The notes under the pieces were generated by a model. That model had not been told where the DNA came from. It saw only the letters and a program-made list of their open reading frames with translations, and did no database searches. Made by a program: the position numbers and the translations under genes. A DNA stretch of 35,861 bases. Origin: a virus. The stretch is taken from the IMG/VR virus record IMGVR_UViG_3300046009_003344, positions 1 to 35,861 of that record. The stretch is one strand, 5' to 3'. Of the stretch, positions 1-6,158 are shown one piece after another. The stretch's first letter is position 1. Every line of letters begins with the position of its first letter.

Positions 1-100
1 TATCGTCTTTGCTGATAAATTCCCCGCCCTTCATAATGCGGATAATGCCAGCGTTGTAAATGACTTGGTAGTCTGCAAAGTGTAGGGCTTCGTCGTTCAT
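1..100 (-). CDS. Small hypothetical protein, partial copy cut by the window edge
   Basis: This is the N-terminal 33 codons of the small protein that is complete at 35656-35832. The ATG is the complement of 98-100, one base beyond the stop of the upstream gene (102-104), with GGGAA as ribosome binding site inside the end of that gene. It is duplicated only because the contig ends overlap. It should be counted once in the real genome. Confidence 0.8.
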   Translation of the reverse strand, partial: MNDEALHFADYQVIYNAGIIRIMKGGEFISKDD

Positions 101-126
101 TTTATTTCCCATTAGCTAATGATTCG
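1..126. repeat. Terminal overlap, left copy (circular closure)
   Basis: Bases 1-126 are identical to 35733-35858. After that the copies diverge: the window ends in three T where the left copy continues with GCA. A gene on the minus strand that is cut by the left edge is complete only in the right-hand copy, so the two ends belong together. The length is close to the k-mer overlap that assemblers leave on circular contigs, so I read it as an assembly overlap of a circular or circularly permuted genome and not as a proven physical terminal repeat. Confidence 0.85.
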
Positions 127-479
127 GCAAGCAATGCGGCATAAGCAACTGAGTCCAATGCGCTGTCTTGGTGAAATTGAGTGGTTGACCATTGGCGGAC
201 TTGCTTTAATAACAGCATTAATAACCATCCATCCTGTTCGCTTAAATCGCGTCCAGTGATCGCATTAAATGCCGCAATGGTTTTACCCATAGAACGCTCA
301 CCACCGTCGCTGTCGTAAGTTTTGCCGCGCTCTTGCATAGTAGCTAATGCGCTTTTCAAGTAAAATTCAGCACTAGGAATACCCTCGTCCTTAAATTCAA
401 CGTCTTTAGGTTCGTATTGTGGGTTTTGGTGTAGGTGATAAGTTATATCAATTGGATTGTTTGATTCTGTGAATGTCAT
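102..479 (-). CDS. DUF6378-like phage protein
   Basis: The 125-residue product has a C-terminal half resembling the DUF6378 family of phage proteins. The core ERSMGKTIAAFNAITGR (about residues 60-76) is followed by a hydrophobic DGWLLMLLLKQVR helix and a final helix with DSVAYAALLAESL. The family is common in phage accessory operons and, as far as I know, has no established reaction. The first 40 residues are poorly conserved-looking and rich in charged and aromatic residues. The gene sits between thyX and a small hypothetical gene in the leftward operon, with gaps of only 1-3 bases, so co-translation with nucleotide-metabolism genes is likely. The family call is from memory of the motif, not from a search. 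Confidence 0.72.
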   Translation of the reverse strand: MTFTESNNPIDITYHLHQNPQYEPKDVEFKDEGIPSAEFYLKSALATMQERGKTYDSDGGERSMGKTIAAFNAITGRDLSEQDGWLLMLLLKQVRQWSTTQFHQDSALDSVAYAALLAESLANGK

Positions 480-482
480 TTT

Positions 483-1244
483 TTATTCCTTAACGCCCGT
501 TAAAGCCTTCCAGCTAACTGGGAATAACGGGGCAATTACTTTATCTAGTTCTTTAGCAAAATGACGCGCCTCAAGTTGTGCGCCTTCTGAAATGCGCTCT
601 TTGTAAACGTGGGCAAATGCCAATAGGTTGCCTGTCCAGTACCACGTTGTCATCATCGATTGTGGTAGTACCATTCGTGCCATTTCAGGGGCAACGCCAG
701 CTTCTAACATAGCTTCATACAAAGATTGTGATTGGTAAATCAAATCATCATACAAAACTTTAATATTATTAGACTCACCAACTCCATAGTTAATAAGAGC
801 GCCTTCGCTATTTAAGTTTGTGATAGGGTCTAGGAAAGCGAATGGTTCTTTAAGCATTTCCACAACACCACTTGATCCTTGCTTAATACTCCCATCAGGT
901 CGTCCACGCCATTCATCAGGTGTGTAGAACTCAGGCGGTGTATCTACATAACGACGGCTTACTTCATTCCAGCTTAACCCTGCTTGATGTTTACCCAATT
1001 GACGCGCTATAAAAATAGGCGCATGGCATCGCAACTGAATCTGGTTATGGCGAAATGGTGTCATGTGCTTGTGGTCGGCTAGGTATTTGATTAACTTAAT
1101 ATCCTTGTCTTCCAAATAGCACCCGTCCTCATCGCATATTTCAAAATAGCTCTCTTTGTCAAAAGACACCCTAGCACTATTCACAGTGCTAAGGTCGTTA
1201 CCCATGTAATCAATCAATTCGACTTTAATTTGTTCAAGCCCCAT
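483..1244 (-). CDS. thyX: Flavin-dependent thymidylate synthase ThyX
   Basis: Makes dTMP from dUMP using methylene-tetrahydrofolate, FAD and NADPH, raising the dTTP supply for phage DNA synthesis. The 253-residue length fits the family. HMTPF at residues 60-64 matches the ThyX substrate-binding segment, and the signature region runs from R81 to Y99 (RQLGKHQAGLSWNEVSRRY). The classic motif is RHR-x7-S; here it reads KHQ with one extra residue before the serine, a variant I associate with phage ThyX proteins. The C-terminal half has the expected helix with ARMVLPQSMMTTWYW. The start overlaps the end of the upstream gene by 11 bases. Its partner in purpose is probably the MazG-like enzyme at 35285-35665 in the same operon. 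Confidence 0.93.
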   Translation of the reverse strand: MGLEQIKVELIDYMGNDLSTVNSARVSFDKESYFEICDEDGCYLEDKDIKLIKYLADHKHMTPFRHNQIQLRCHAPIFIARQLGKHQAGLSWNEVSRRYVDTPPEFYTPDEWRGRPDGSIKQGSSGVVEMLKEPFAFLDPITNLNSEGALINYGVGESNNIKVLYDDLIYQSQSLYEAMLEAGVAPEMARMVLPQSMMTTWYWTGNLLAFAHVYKERISEGAQLEARHFAKELDKVIAPLFPVSWKALTGVKE

Positions 1245-1626
1245 TATCTATATCCTCCAATGCTAAAAAATAACCCAATAAAACATCGCTTACTAGCTTT
1301 TCTTGAACCGAGTAAACGTCTTGATATATGTCATTAATATTCGGAATACCAAGATCGTCAAACATGACTTCGGTAGGCGTTTCCGTATCGCCCTTGTAGG
1401 CGTTCCATTTAAGTCGCCATTGTTGCAGCTCAAACTTGGTAATCAGTCCTTCAGCTGCTTGCTTGTTAACTGATTCGAGAATTTCAACAGCCAACTCCTT
1501 TTTAGCCATCATAGCAGTCACATCGTGCAATGCGGTTAGTGATGCTGTTTGTAAGTCGTTAATCGCTTTTGTTAGCTTTTGGTTGGCTCTCACAAGGTCG
1601 TTATAGCTTTGCTTTTTGCGTGTCAT
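1234..1626 (-). CDS. Hypothetical helical protein
   Basis: I do not recognise this 130-residue protein. Its first 60 residues are mostly helix-forming (NQKLTKAINDLQTASLTALH) and could form a coiled coil. The acidic C-terminal half is rich in Asp, Glu and hydrophobics and has no cysteine or histidine cluster. It overlaps thyX by 11 bases and the DUF551-like gene by 4 bases (ATGA), so it is translationally coupled in the accessory operon. No signal peptide or membrane segment is visible. No function is proposed. Confidence 0.75.
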   Translation of the reverse strand: MTRKKQSYNDLVRANQKLTKAINDLQTASLTALHDVTAMMAKKELAVEILESVNKQAAEGLITKFELQQWRLKWNAYKGDTETPTEVMFDDLGIPNINDIYQDVYSVQEKLVSDVLLGYFLALEDIDNGA

Positions 1627-2006
1627 GAGTGCTCCTTAAATTCAGGTAGTGGCATCCAGTGGGTGACTATGCGTTCAAATAAACCATCGCAAACATAAAA
1701 TTCAAAACCAAAACTACCATCGTCATATTTTGTTAATACGTCAGTGGTTATTCGACCTGCGCCTGTTTTAACAAGAACCTCAGTTCTAAGCGGCGGCAAT
1801 TTATCATCAACACTAACCCATGCCGCTTGAATAGCGGCTTGAATTGCAAAGCGCATATTATCAACGTGTTCATCATACGGCTCATTAACTGGCTCACCAA
1901 ACCACGCCTCGAGAGCCGCTTTGATCATTTTGGCTGGTACTTGCATATCAATACCCCACAACCCCATATCTATTCGTTTTAACGGCTTTGGCAATGAATA
2001 AATCAT
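1623..2006 (-). CDS. DUF551-like protein
   Basis: The C-terminal part of this 127-residue protein carries the DUF551 pattern: WVSVDDKLPPLRTEVLVKT at about residues 63-81, an aromatic-rich strand with DDGSFGFEFYV, and the closing THWMPLPEF. DUF551 domains are common in phage accessory genes; their role is unknown. The N-terminal part is amphipathic, with AIQAAIQAA. The start at 2006 is supported by AGGAG seven bases upstream even though it puts the first 59 bases inside the end of the preceding HTH gene. An internal ATG (MGLWGIDM, residue 14) is a possible alternative start. Overlap with the next gene is ATGA. Confidence 0.78.
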   Translation of the reverse strand: MIYSLPKPLKRIDMGLWGIDMQVPAKMIKAALEAWFGEPVNEPYDEHVDNMRFAIQAAIQAAWVSVDDKLPPLRTEVLVKTGAGRITTDVLTKYDDGSFGFEFYVCDGLFERIVTHWMPLPEFKEHS

Positions 2007-2466
2007 TAAACACTCCTAGCACATCACTTGCGCTAACTTCTTGTGTTGTAGCACGTTTTGGTACGTAATAGCGCCATTTGTCGCGATCTTGCAGCACTTC
2101 ATAAACAGTCGGCGCCCGCATGTTCATTTTATGGGCAATTGCTTTAGCGTCCATCTTTTTAGTTTCGTACAATTTGACAATCTGATGGTTACGCTTTGCG
2201 CGTTGTTCTTGCAGTATTTCACCTGTGCGAATTACGTTAATGCTTAGAATATCAGCCCAACGATACATTGTTGAAACTGATGTTAGCTTAAAGCTCCACG
2301 CGGTCGCTCTGGTCCGCATAACCGACTGTGCAAGATATAGGTCGTTCTTTAACGCTTCCTTAAATTCAGGCTTAGTGGTTGTATGCCCTTTTGGTATTCT
2401 ATGTGCGTGTTGGTTATACCATGCGTCAACGCGTGCATTGATTTCTTCTTGAGTTAGTTTTTTCAT
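1948..2466 (-). CDS. Helix-turn-helix domain protein
   Basis: This 172-residue basic protein has a likely helix-turn-helix near residues 105-130 (DAKAIAHKMNMRAPTVYEVL), resembling the resolvase- or terminase-small-type HTH used for sequence recognition. The N-terminal 50 residues contain EFKEALKNDLYLAQSVMRTR, which looks helical. It could be an operon regulator or another DNA-binding accessory protein; sequence alone does not separate these. The start is coupled to the upstream membrane-anchored coiled-coil gene by a 4-base overlap. Its 3-prime end overlaps the DUF551-like gene by 59 bases in another frame, unusually long for this genome. Confidence 0.7.
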   Translation of the reverse strand: MKKLTQEEINARVDAWYNQHAHRIPKGHTTTKPEFKEALKNDLYLAQSVMRTRATAWSFKLTSVSTMYRWADILSINVIRTGEILQEQRAKRNHQIVKLYETKKMDAKAIAHKMNMRAPTVYEVLQDRDKWRYYVPKRATTQEVSASDVLGVFNDLFIAKAVKTNRYGVVGY

Positions 2467-2765
2467 AACAGAATAAATCCCGATATTGTGTAACCGATCA
2501 CTAATGAAATACCAATGGCAAAAGCTAAATACCAGCGATAGGCTGTTAGGGTATCGTCATAGTCGTTTTCAGCTTCTATCAACTTAATGCGTAAGTCGAT
2601 ATTCTCGTTGTTGACTTCGCTGTAATCGTCATCCAATTCCCGATAGCTTTGCAGTAAATCAGCGTAATCGCTTTTGACAATTCCGATTTTCAACTCTAGG
2701 TCGCTAATCTGTTGCTTTTCTTCATCGCATAAGCGACGTGGTTTTACGTAAGGTCTTTTGATCAT
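2463..2765 (-). CDS. Coiled-coil protein with C-terminal membrane anchor
   Basis: This 100-residue protein begins with a basic stretch (MIKRPYVKPRRL). A charged helix of about 60 residues with heptad-like hydrophobics follows (EKQQISDLELKIGIVKSDYA onward). A single transmembrane helix ends the chain at about residues 80-100 (LAFAIGISLVIGYTISGFIL). The layout suggests a tail-anchored cytoplasmic coiled coil at the inner membrane. I do not recognise the family. It overlaps its neighbours by 4 bases on both sides, typical of this operon. A spanin-like role is unlikely because the topology is reversed and the gene lies outside the lysis cassette. Confidence 0.7.
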   Translation of the reverse strand: MIKRPYVKPRRLCDEEKQQISDLELKIGIVKSDYADLLQSYRELDDDYSEVNNENIDLRIKLIEAENDYDDTLTAYRWYLAFAIGISLVIGYTISGFILL

Positions 2766-2992
2766 AATAATCCGTTCCTTTTCTTAAAGTCGTGGGCGCT
2801 TGCGCATTTGCTATTGCAAAATAGCTGCCCTTCTAAGTGTAGTTCTTCACCACAGTAGTGACATTCTCCGGTAACCGCTAAAGTGTCCGCTGTTGCCATT
2901 CGTGCGGCTTTGATTGCCGCTTCTGTTGCTAGCTCGATTTGATGTTGAGCTTGATCTATTTCGTCGCCGTGAATCATCGTTAATGCATCCAT
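2762..2992 (-). CDS. Small zinc-ribbon protein
   Basis: In this 76-residue protein a helical N-terminal half (QIELATEAAIKAARMATAD) is followed by a four-cysteine zinc site: CHYC at about residues 44-47 and CNSKC at about 58-62, with a basic end (HDFKKRNG). Spacing and the GxxFCNSKCASAHDF pattern resemble the DUF2116-type or YacG-like zinc ribbons found in phage genomes. DksA/TraR is a weaker alternative because the second cysteine pair is not followed by the usual helix. It probably binds nucleic acid or a host protein. There is little Shine-Dalgarno sequence in front of the ATG, so translation may depend on coupling to the micro-gene that overlaps its start. Confidence 0.68.
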   Translation of the reverse strand: MDALTMIHGDEIDQAQHQIELATEAAIKAARMATADTLAVTGECHYCGEELHLEGQLFCNSKCASAHDFKKRNGLL

Positions 2993-3054
2993 GAGATTAG
3001 TAGTAAAAGTGCCATTAGGTTAATGGCTAGGTAAACTGGTAGGTCGGTGTTCAT
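2980..3054 (-). CDS. 24-residue membrane micropeptide
   Basis: A short open frame encodes a 24-residue peptide that is nearly all hydrophobic (MNTDLPVYLAINLMALLLLI, then SWMH). Its ATG overlaps the stop of the upstream gene (ATGA) and is preceded by AGGAG seven bases away, one of the better ribosome sites in the operon. The frame ends 13 bases inside the zinc-ribbon gene. The peptide would span the inner membrane once. Without it the space between the 80-residue gene and the zinc-ribbon gene would be the only sizeable gap in this part of the operon. The function is unknown. Confidence 0.55.
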   Translation of the reverse strand: MNTDLPVYLAINLMALLLLISWMH

Positions 3055-3293
3055 TTTCCAACTCCTATCCCGTGGGCTTTTTCGATAGCTCTAACAACGC
3101 CAATAGTGTCTCCTTCATGCGCATTTACAATCCGCATTATTTCATCTTCACTCAACGGCTCACGCGTTGGTGCGGCTTGCCACATACTGCTGTATATATC
3201 ATACTTTGACCATCTGGAGTAGCTGGACTGAGTTTCTGCGGTCATCATCTCTTCTGTCGGCTCACTTGGTAGCCATTTGTGTTGTGTTGTCAT
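3051..3293 (-). CDS. Hypothetical phage protein (80 residues)
   Basis: The N-terminal half carries the WLPSEPTEEMM and MWQAAPT elements seen in many short phage proteins of accessory operons. In such proteins a 'sample-type' region (SYSRWSKYDIYSSMWQAAP) precedes variable tails. The C-terminal half (EDEIMRIVNAHEGDTIGVVR) could form two helices. No catalytic motif is visible. The stop overlaps the ATG of the 24-residue peptide. The gap to the upstream gene is four bases. The gene is supported by operon packing and family-like phrases; no function is proposed. Confidence 0.68.
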   Translation of the reverse strand: MTTQHKWLPSEPTEEMMTAETQSSYSRWSKYDIYSSMWQAAPTREPLSEDEIMRIVNAHEGDTIGVVRAIEKAHGIGVGK

Positions 3294-3297
3294 TTTC

Positions 3298-3546
3298 TCA
3301 CTCCCTAATCCCGTGCCAATACTCTACAGCTTCGACTAAATCCGCTGTATCATCAATGCAACCACGTTGCATCATGCTATCAATATCTCGCGCCGTCATC
3401 GGCTTGATTGTCGATAGTGCGGCTTCGAGAGCGGCTTTCATACCATGAGCTGTCGCAACGCCTCGCAGTAATATCTGGCTGTGGCTTCTGTTATAGGTGT
3501 CGTAAGCATTGCAAGCTAACTCAACCATTTCGTCTGTTACTGTCAT
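3298..3546 (-). CDS. Hypothetical phage protein (82 residues)
   Basis: This protein starts with TVTDEMVELACNAYD and has HGMKAALEAAL near the middle. These two phrases recur together in short accessory proteins of many proteobacterial phages. The rest (MTARDIDSMMQRGCIDDTAD) is helical and acidic. No metal site, membrane segment or signal peptide is seen. Its ATG overlaps the stop of the 54-residue gene upstream (AAATGA). A distant relation to the neighbouring 80-residue gene is possible, since both have the same short-helix layout. No function is proposed. Confidence 0.68.
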   Translation of the reverse strand: MTVTDEMVELACNAYDTYNRSHSQILLRGVATAHGMKAALEAALSTIKPMTARDIDSMMQRGCIDDTADLVEAVEYWHGIRE

Positions 3547-3707
3547 TTCACTGGCTCCATATATTTCACACCCATTAAGTGATCTTTTGGTTGTTGTTGA
3601 AAAAATTTAAGCGTTGCTTGGAATTGGCTATTCGCTTCGATTGTTGTCCGCTTCATCGTGCCATGACCATATTCACGGTAAAGCACTTCCCACTTGCCTA
3701 GCGTCAC
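3543..3707 (-). CDS. Hypothetical 54-residue protein with GTG start
   Basis: This open frame fills the space between the SleB-like gene and the 82-residue gene. It starts with GTG at 3707-3705, overlapping the upstream stop (GTGA), and its own stop overlaps the downstream ATG. GGAG lies about 11 bases before the start. The product begins VTLGKWEVLYREYGHGTMKR and continues with a Gln-rich middle (FFQQQPKDH). It has no recognisable domain, though the start resembles short phage proteins that begin with a strand of aromatic residues. Overlaps at both ends are the main support for it being real. Confidence 0.6.
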   Translation of the reverse strand: MTLGKWEVLYREYGHGTMKRTTIEANSQFQATLKFFQQQPKDHLMGVKYMEPVK

Positions 3708-4291
3708 GTGTTGACTCCTTTTTGCTTTGGTTTAGCTTTAGTTGGTCGCCCGTCGTTCTTAACAGGCTTTTGTTTGCTGTCAAAATAGTGATGCTGTCCG
3801 ACTTTTCCGATGTACTTCATACCCTTGGACCATTCAGGCGGTGCGATTATTTCCGAATAATAGTGGTCGGCAGTTCCAACTATTTGCGGTAGTTGTTTTG
3901 CTAGTGCCTTGTGGGCGATTATTTCCGCTTTTTGGTAGGCTTCAGGTTCTTCTATTATTAAGTCCTTCTTGCGCGTCCAGCTAAACTGATTAGGCTGATA
4001 AACCACTTTGCATACGCTAGGTGGGTAGCGTTCGTCTTTAACGCGGTTAAGTGTCGTGTTCGCTACTGCAATTTGTCCTTTGTGCGATTCGCCTCTAGCT
4101 TCAAAATAAACATTTTCGGCAAGGCAAACATCCTCACTTTTCAGCTTTTTCGGTATTGCTACCGACTTAGGGCTTGCGTATTCTGAGCCGTAAACTTCGA
4201 CTGTGTTGTCTGGTTGGTATTGGTAGGTAATCATGGCAAAAGCTGGGGCTGCTATTGCACCTAGCCATAATGTGTTGGTTAATGTTTTCAT
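3704..4291 (-). CDS. SleB/CwlJ-type cell wall hydrolase, secreted
   Basis: This 195-residue protein has the Hydrolase_2 (SleB/CwlJ) fold signature: CLAENVYFEARGES at about residues 56-69 with the catalytic-type glutamate, GQIAVANTTLNRV, and VVYQPNQFSW. Family members cleave peptidoglycan as lytic transglycosylases or amidases. The first 20 residues (MKTLTNTLWLGAIAAPAFA) look like a signal peptide or signal anchor, so the enzyme should reach the periplasm. The last 30 residues are Lys/Pro-rich. The start at 4291 has GGAG six bases upstream. It is the first gene of the leftward accessory operon, just after an intrinsic terminator, and is separate from the M15 peptidase in the late lysis cassette. 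Confidence 0.88.
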   Translation of the reverse strand: MKTLTNTLWLGAIAAPAFAMITYQYQPDNTVEVYGSEYASPKSVAIPKKLKSEDVCLAENVYFEARGESHKGQIAVANTTLNRVKDERYPPSVCKVVYQPNQFSWTRKKDLIIEEPEAYQKAEIIAHKALAKQLPQIVGTADHYYSEIIAPPEWSKGMKYIGKVGQHHYFDSKQKPVKNDGRPTKAKPKQKGVNT

Positions 4292-4313
4292 GCTCTACTC
4301 CGTATATAGGCGT

Positions 4314-4338
4314 AAAAAAACCAGCTTATTAAGGCTGG
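4314..4338 (-). terminator. Intrinsic terminator before the SleB-like gene
   Basis: Read leftward, the sequence is CCAGC, a 9-base spacer-loop, GCTGG, then seven T. It lies 23 bases upstream of the first gene of the accessory operon and at the end of the non-coding block. It therefore either ends a separate small RNA or acts as an attenuator that controls entry into the operon. Confidence 0.8.
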
Positions 4339-4740
4339 CAAAGAGGTAAATAGAAAGCGCGGCTCCACAAAATTGTAAAACACCACATTTGACACAAGTT
4401 AATAAAAACCGCGCTTTGTATTTAATCCGTTCTAATCGCGCCCGTGAACGGTAACGGGGAAGTGGTAACGAGTGTCATAACCATCGCTTGCAATATTGAC
4501 TCGGGCGCTAAGTAATCCGCTAGGAAACCTTAACGCTTGCGCGGATATGCCAGCCGCTTGATAGGATTAACCTATTCAATAACCACTCTCTTGACCGTAC
4601 TTTCCGATCTGTCAGTTTAGTTTTTACCTTTTTAGAGGTTGATTTGAGAGCGGTTATTGAATAGTGCCACTCTACTGCGCGGTGGCTGTGCGCGTTCCCA
4701 AGTTGTTAAAGTGCTGGTTGCGTTTTGTCGTTCGCTATGG
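4314..4740 (-). ncRNA. Candidate structured RNA or attenuated leader (~425 nt)
   Basis: This non-coding stretch is bounded by a sigma70 promoter (4746-4774) and an intrinsic terminator (4314-4338), both leftward. Paired arms seen: GCGC 4677-4680 with 4690-4693; a 19-base arm pair with one mismatch, 4572-4590 with 4646-4664; ATCCGC 4515-4520 with GCGGAT 4541-4546; CCCGT 4441-4445 with ACGGG 4454-4458; and AAAGCGCGG 4354-4362 with CCGCGCTTT 4409-4417. A local hairpin ATAGG/CCTAT (4561-4575) competes with the base of the 19-base stem. I find no convincing gene inside; a 20-codon frame (MVMTLVTTSPLPFTGAIRTD) exists but lacks a ribosome site. I do not recognise an RNA family. Confidence 0.5.
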
Positions 4741-4745
4741 GTGTA

Positions 4746-4774
4746 ATATTAATCTAGCGGGCGTTATTTGTAAA
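4746..4774 (-). promoter_or_regulatory. Sigma70 promoter of the non-coding block
   Basis: On the minus strand TTTACA, 17 bases, TAATAT. Upstream lie A/T tracts, including a perfect 16-bp palindrome CTTAAAAATTTTTAAG at 4793-4808, that could act as an UP element. The -35 box is one half of an operator. Box sequences and spacing are the same as in the promoter at 9562-9590. Confidence 0.7.
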
Positions 4775-4787
4775 GTGCTGTTTTACA
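4769..4787. promoter_or_regulatory. Operator TGTAAA-N7-TTTACA (site 1)
   Basis: A 19-bp inverted repeat with perfect 6-bp arms overlaps the -35 box of the leftward promoter at 4746-4774. It has the same length and arms as the sites at 9585, 11113 and 11154. It is a probable binding site for the Cro-like protein encoded at 11188-11418; that assignment is inferred from position. Confidence 0.65.
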
Positions 4788-4820
4788 TTTTTCTTAAAAA
4801 TTTTTAAGCTGCAAATAAAT

Positions 4821-6158
4821 TTATAAGCATTTCAAAGCGTTAAGTAGTGATAGTTGATTAGCGTCTTTGCTGTTTAACACCTTTATTACGCGCTCATCCA
4901 AACAACCTTTAGCTATTAGGTGAACAACACGGACGGGTTTGGTTTGTCCTTGTCGGTATAATCGGGCATTAAATTGTTGGTAGTATTCAAGATTCCATTG
5001 CATTGAGAACCATACCATCAATGAGCCGCCATGCTGTAAGTTTAAGCCATGGCCAGCGGATTGAGGATGGGCTAATAGCATCTTAATACCCCCATTGTTC
5101 CATCGGTTGATTGTGTTGGGGTCTTTATCTAACACAACGGCATCGGGAAAGGCTTTTAGTAACCGCTCAAGGTCGGACTTAAAGTTATAAGCAACAAGCA
5201 TCGGCTCATCGTTTTGCTCTACTAGTTCTTTTAACGCCTCAATTTTAACATCGTGCAATACGCTGTAATTGCCGTTTGCGTCGGTGTATGTTGCGCCTGA
5301 GCAAAACTGCAATAGCTTGTTAGCCAAAACAGCGGCATTCATGGCTTCCAGTTCTTGACCGTCTGCAAGCGTTAAAAACAGTTCTTTTTCAAAAGTGTCA
5401 TACGCTGTTTGCGCTTGTTCGGGTAGTTCTAGCAGTTCGGTTAATATTATTTTTTCAGGCAATTCTAAATAATCCGCCGCTTGCATACTGATAACCTTAT
5501 CGCTTATCGCTTCGTGTATCTTTTGGCTTGCGCCTGCACGTATCTTATAACTAAAGCCGTGATAATCGGTTTCAAAATAGCGGTCACGATATGCCGTTAA
5601 GGTTTTACCAAGTGACGCGCCATAATCCACAAGGTACATTTGCGCCCACAAGTCGATTAAACCGTTAGGGCTGGGTGTGCCCGTTAATAGCACCATGTAA
5701 TCGGTTAGACTGCTAACCGCCTTTAATGCCTTAAATCGCTTTGATGTAGCGTTCTTAAAACTTGATGACTCGTCAACAAAGATAGCGTCGAAAGGAAAGC
5801 GTTTGCCGTAGTGCTTGACTAACCAAGGGATGTTTTCACGATTGATAACGTACACATCGGCATCAAACTGTAAAGCAGATAGGCGTTTCTTTTCGCTACC
5901 TGTAACCACTGACACGCGCAAATGTTTTGTGTGTGACCATTTACTAGCCTCTTGCGCCCAAACGCTGTTAGCAACCCTTAGGGGCGCAATGATAAGCACT
6001 TTTGAGCAAGTGAAGCTGTCTATCATATCGCTAATGGTTGTGAGGCTGGTTGCTGTTTTACCAAGCCCAAGGTCAAGGAATAACGCGCATCGTTTTTTGT
6101 CTTTAATGAAGTCAATCGCCTTGTTTTGGTAGGCGTGAAGGTTATCGCGGGAAAGCAT
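4821..6158 (-). CDS. SNF2-family DNA helicase/translocase
   Basis: This 445-residue ATPase has SNF2-type motifs in order: Walker A in LDLGLGKTATS (near residue 32), a DEAH-like FVDESSSFKN (near 130), LLTGTPSPNG (motif III, near 158), and the C-terminal motif VI region NARLYRQGQTKPVRVVHL (near 405). Proteins like this drive translocation along duplex DNA and accompany VRR-NUC nucleases and polymerases in phage replication modules. The start chosen is the ATG at 6158 with AGAGGCG before it; a TTG two codons upstream is less likely. The gene overlaps the VRR-NUC gene by 17 bases. It is the last gene of the leftward replication block. Confidence 0.9.
   Translation of the reverse strand: MLSRDNLHAYQNKAIDFIKDKKRCALFLDLGLGKTATSLTTISDMIDSFTCSKVLIIAPLRVANSVWAQEASKWSHTKHLRVSVVTGSEKKRLSALQFDADVYVINRENIPWLVKHYGKRFPFDAIFVDESSSFKNATSKRFKALKAVSSLTDYMVLLTGTPSPNGLIDLWAQMYLVDYGASLGKTLTAYRDRYFETDYHGFSYKIRAGASQKIHEAISDKVISMQAADYLELPEKIILTELLELPEQAQTAYDTFEKELFLTLADGQELEAMNAAVLANKLLQFCSGATYTDANGNYSVLHDVKIEALKELVEQNDEPMLVAYNFKSDLERLLKAFPDAVVLDKDPNTINRWNNGGIKMLLAHPQSAGHGLNLQHGGSLMVWFSMQWNLEYYQQFNARLYRQGQTKPVRVVHLIAKGCLDERVIKVLNSKDANQLSLLNALKCL

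Noticed and set aside
2041-2452. Two plus-strand open frames opposite the HTH gene
   Set aside because: They lie fully inside the HTH coding region, have no ribosome sites, and are rich in Cys/Phe/Leu as expected for antisense shadows.
2463-2765. Spanin in the accessory operon
   Set aside because: The membrane helix is at the C-terminus with the coiled coil on the cytoplasmic side, the wrong topology for an i-spanin, and it lies outside the lysis region.
4314-4740. Group I intron in the non-coding block
   Set aside because: It does not interrupt a gene, I see no P3/P7 core or G-binding site, and a promoter and terminator frame it instead.
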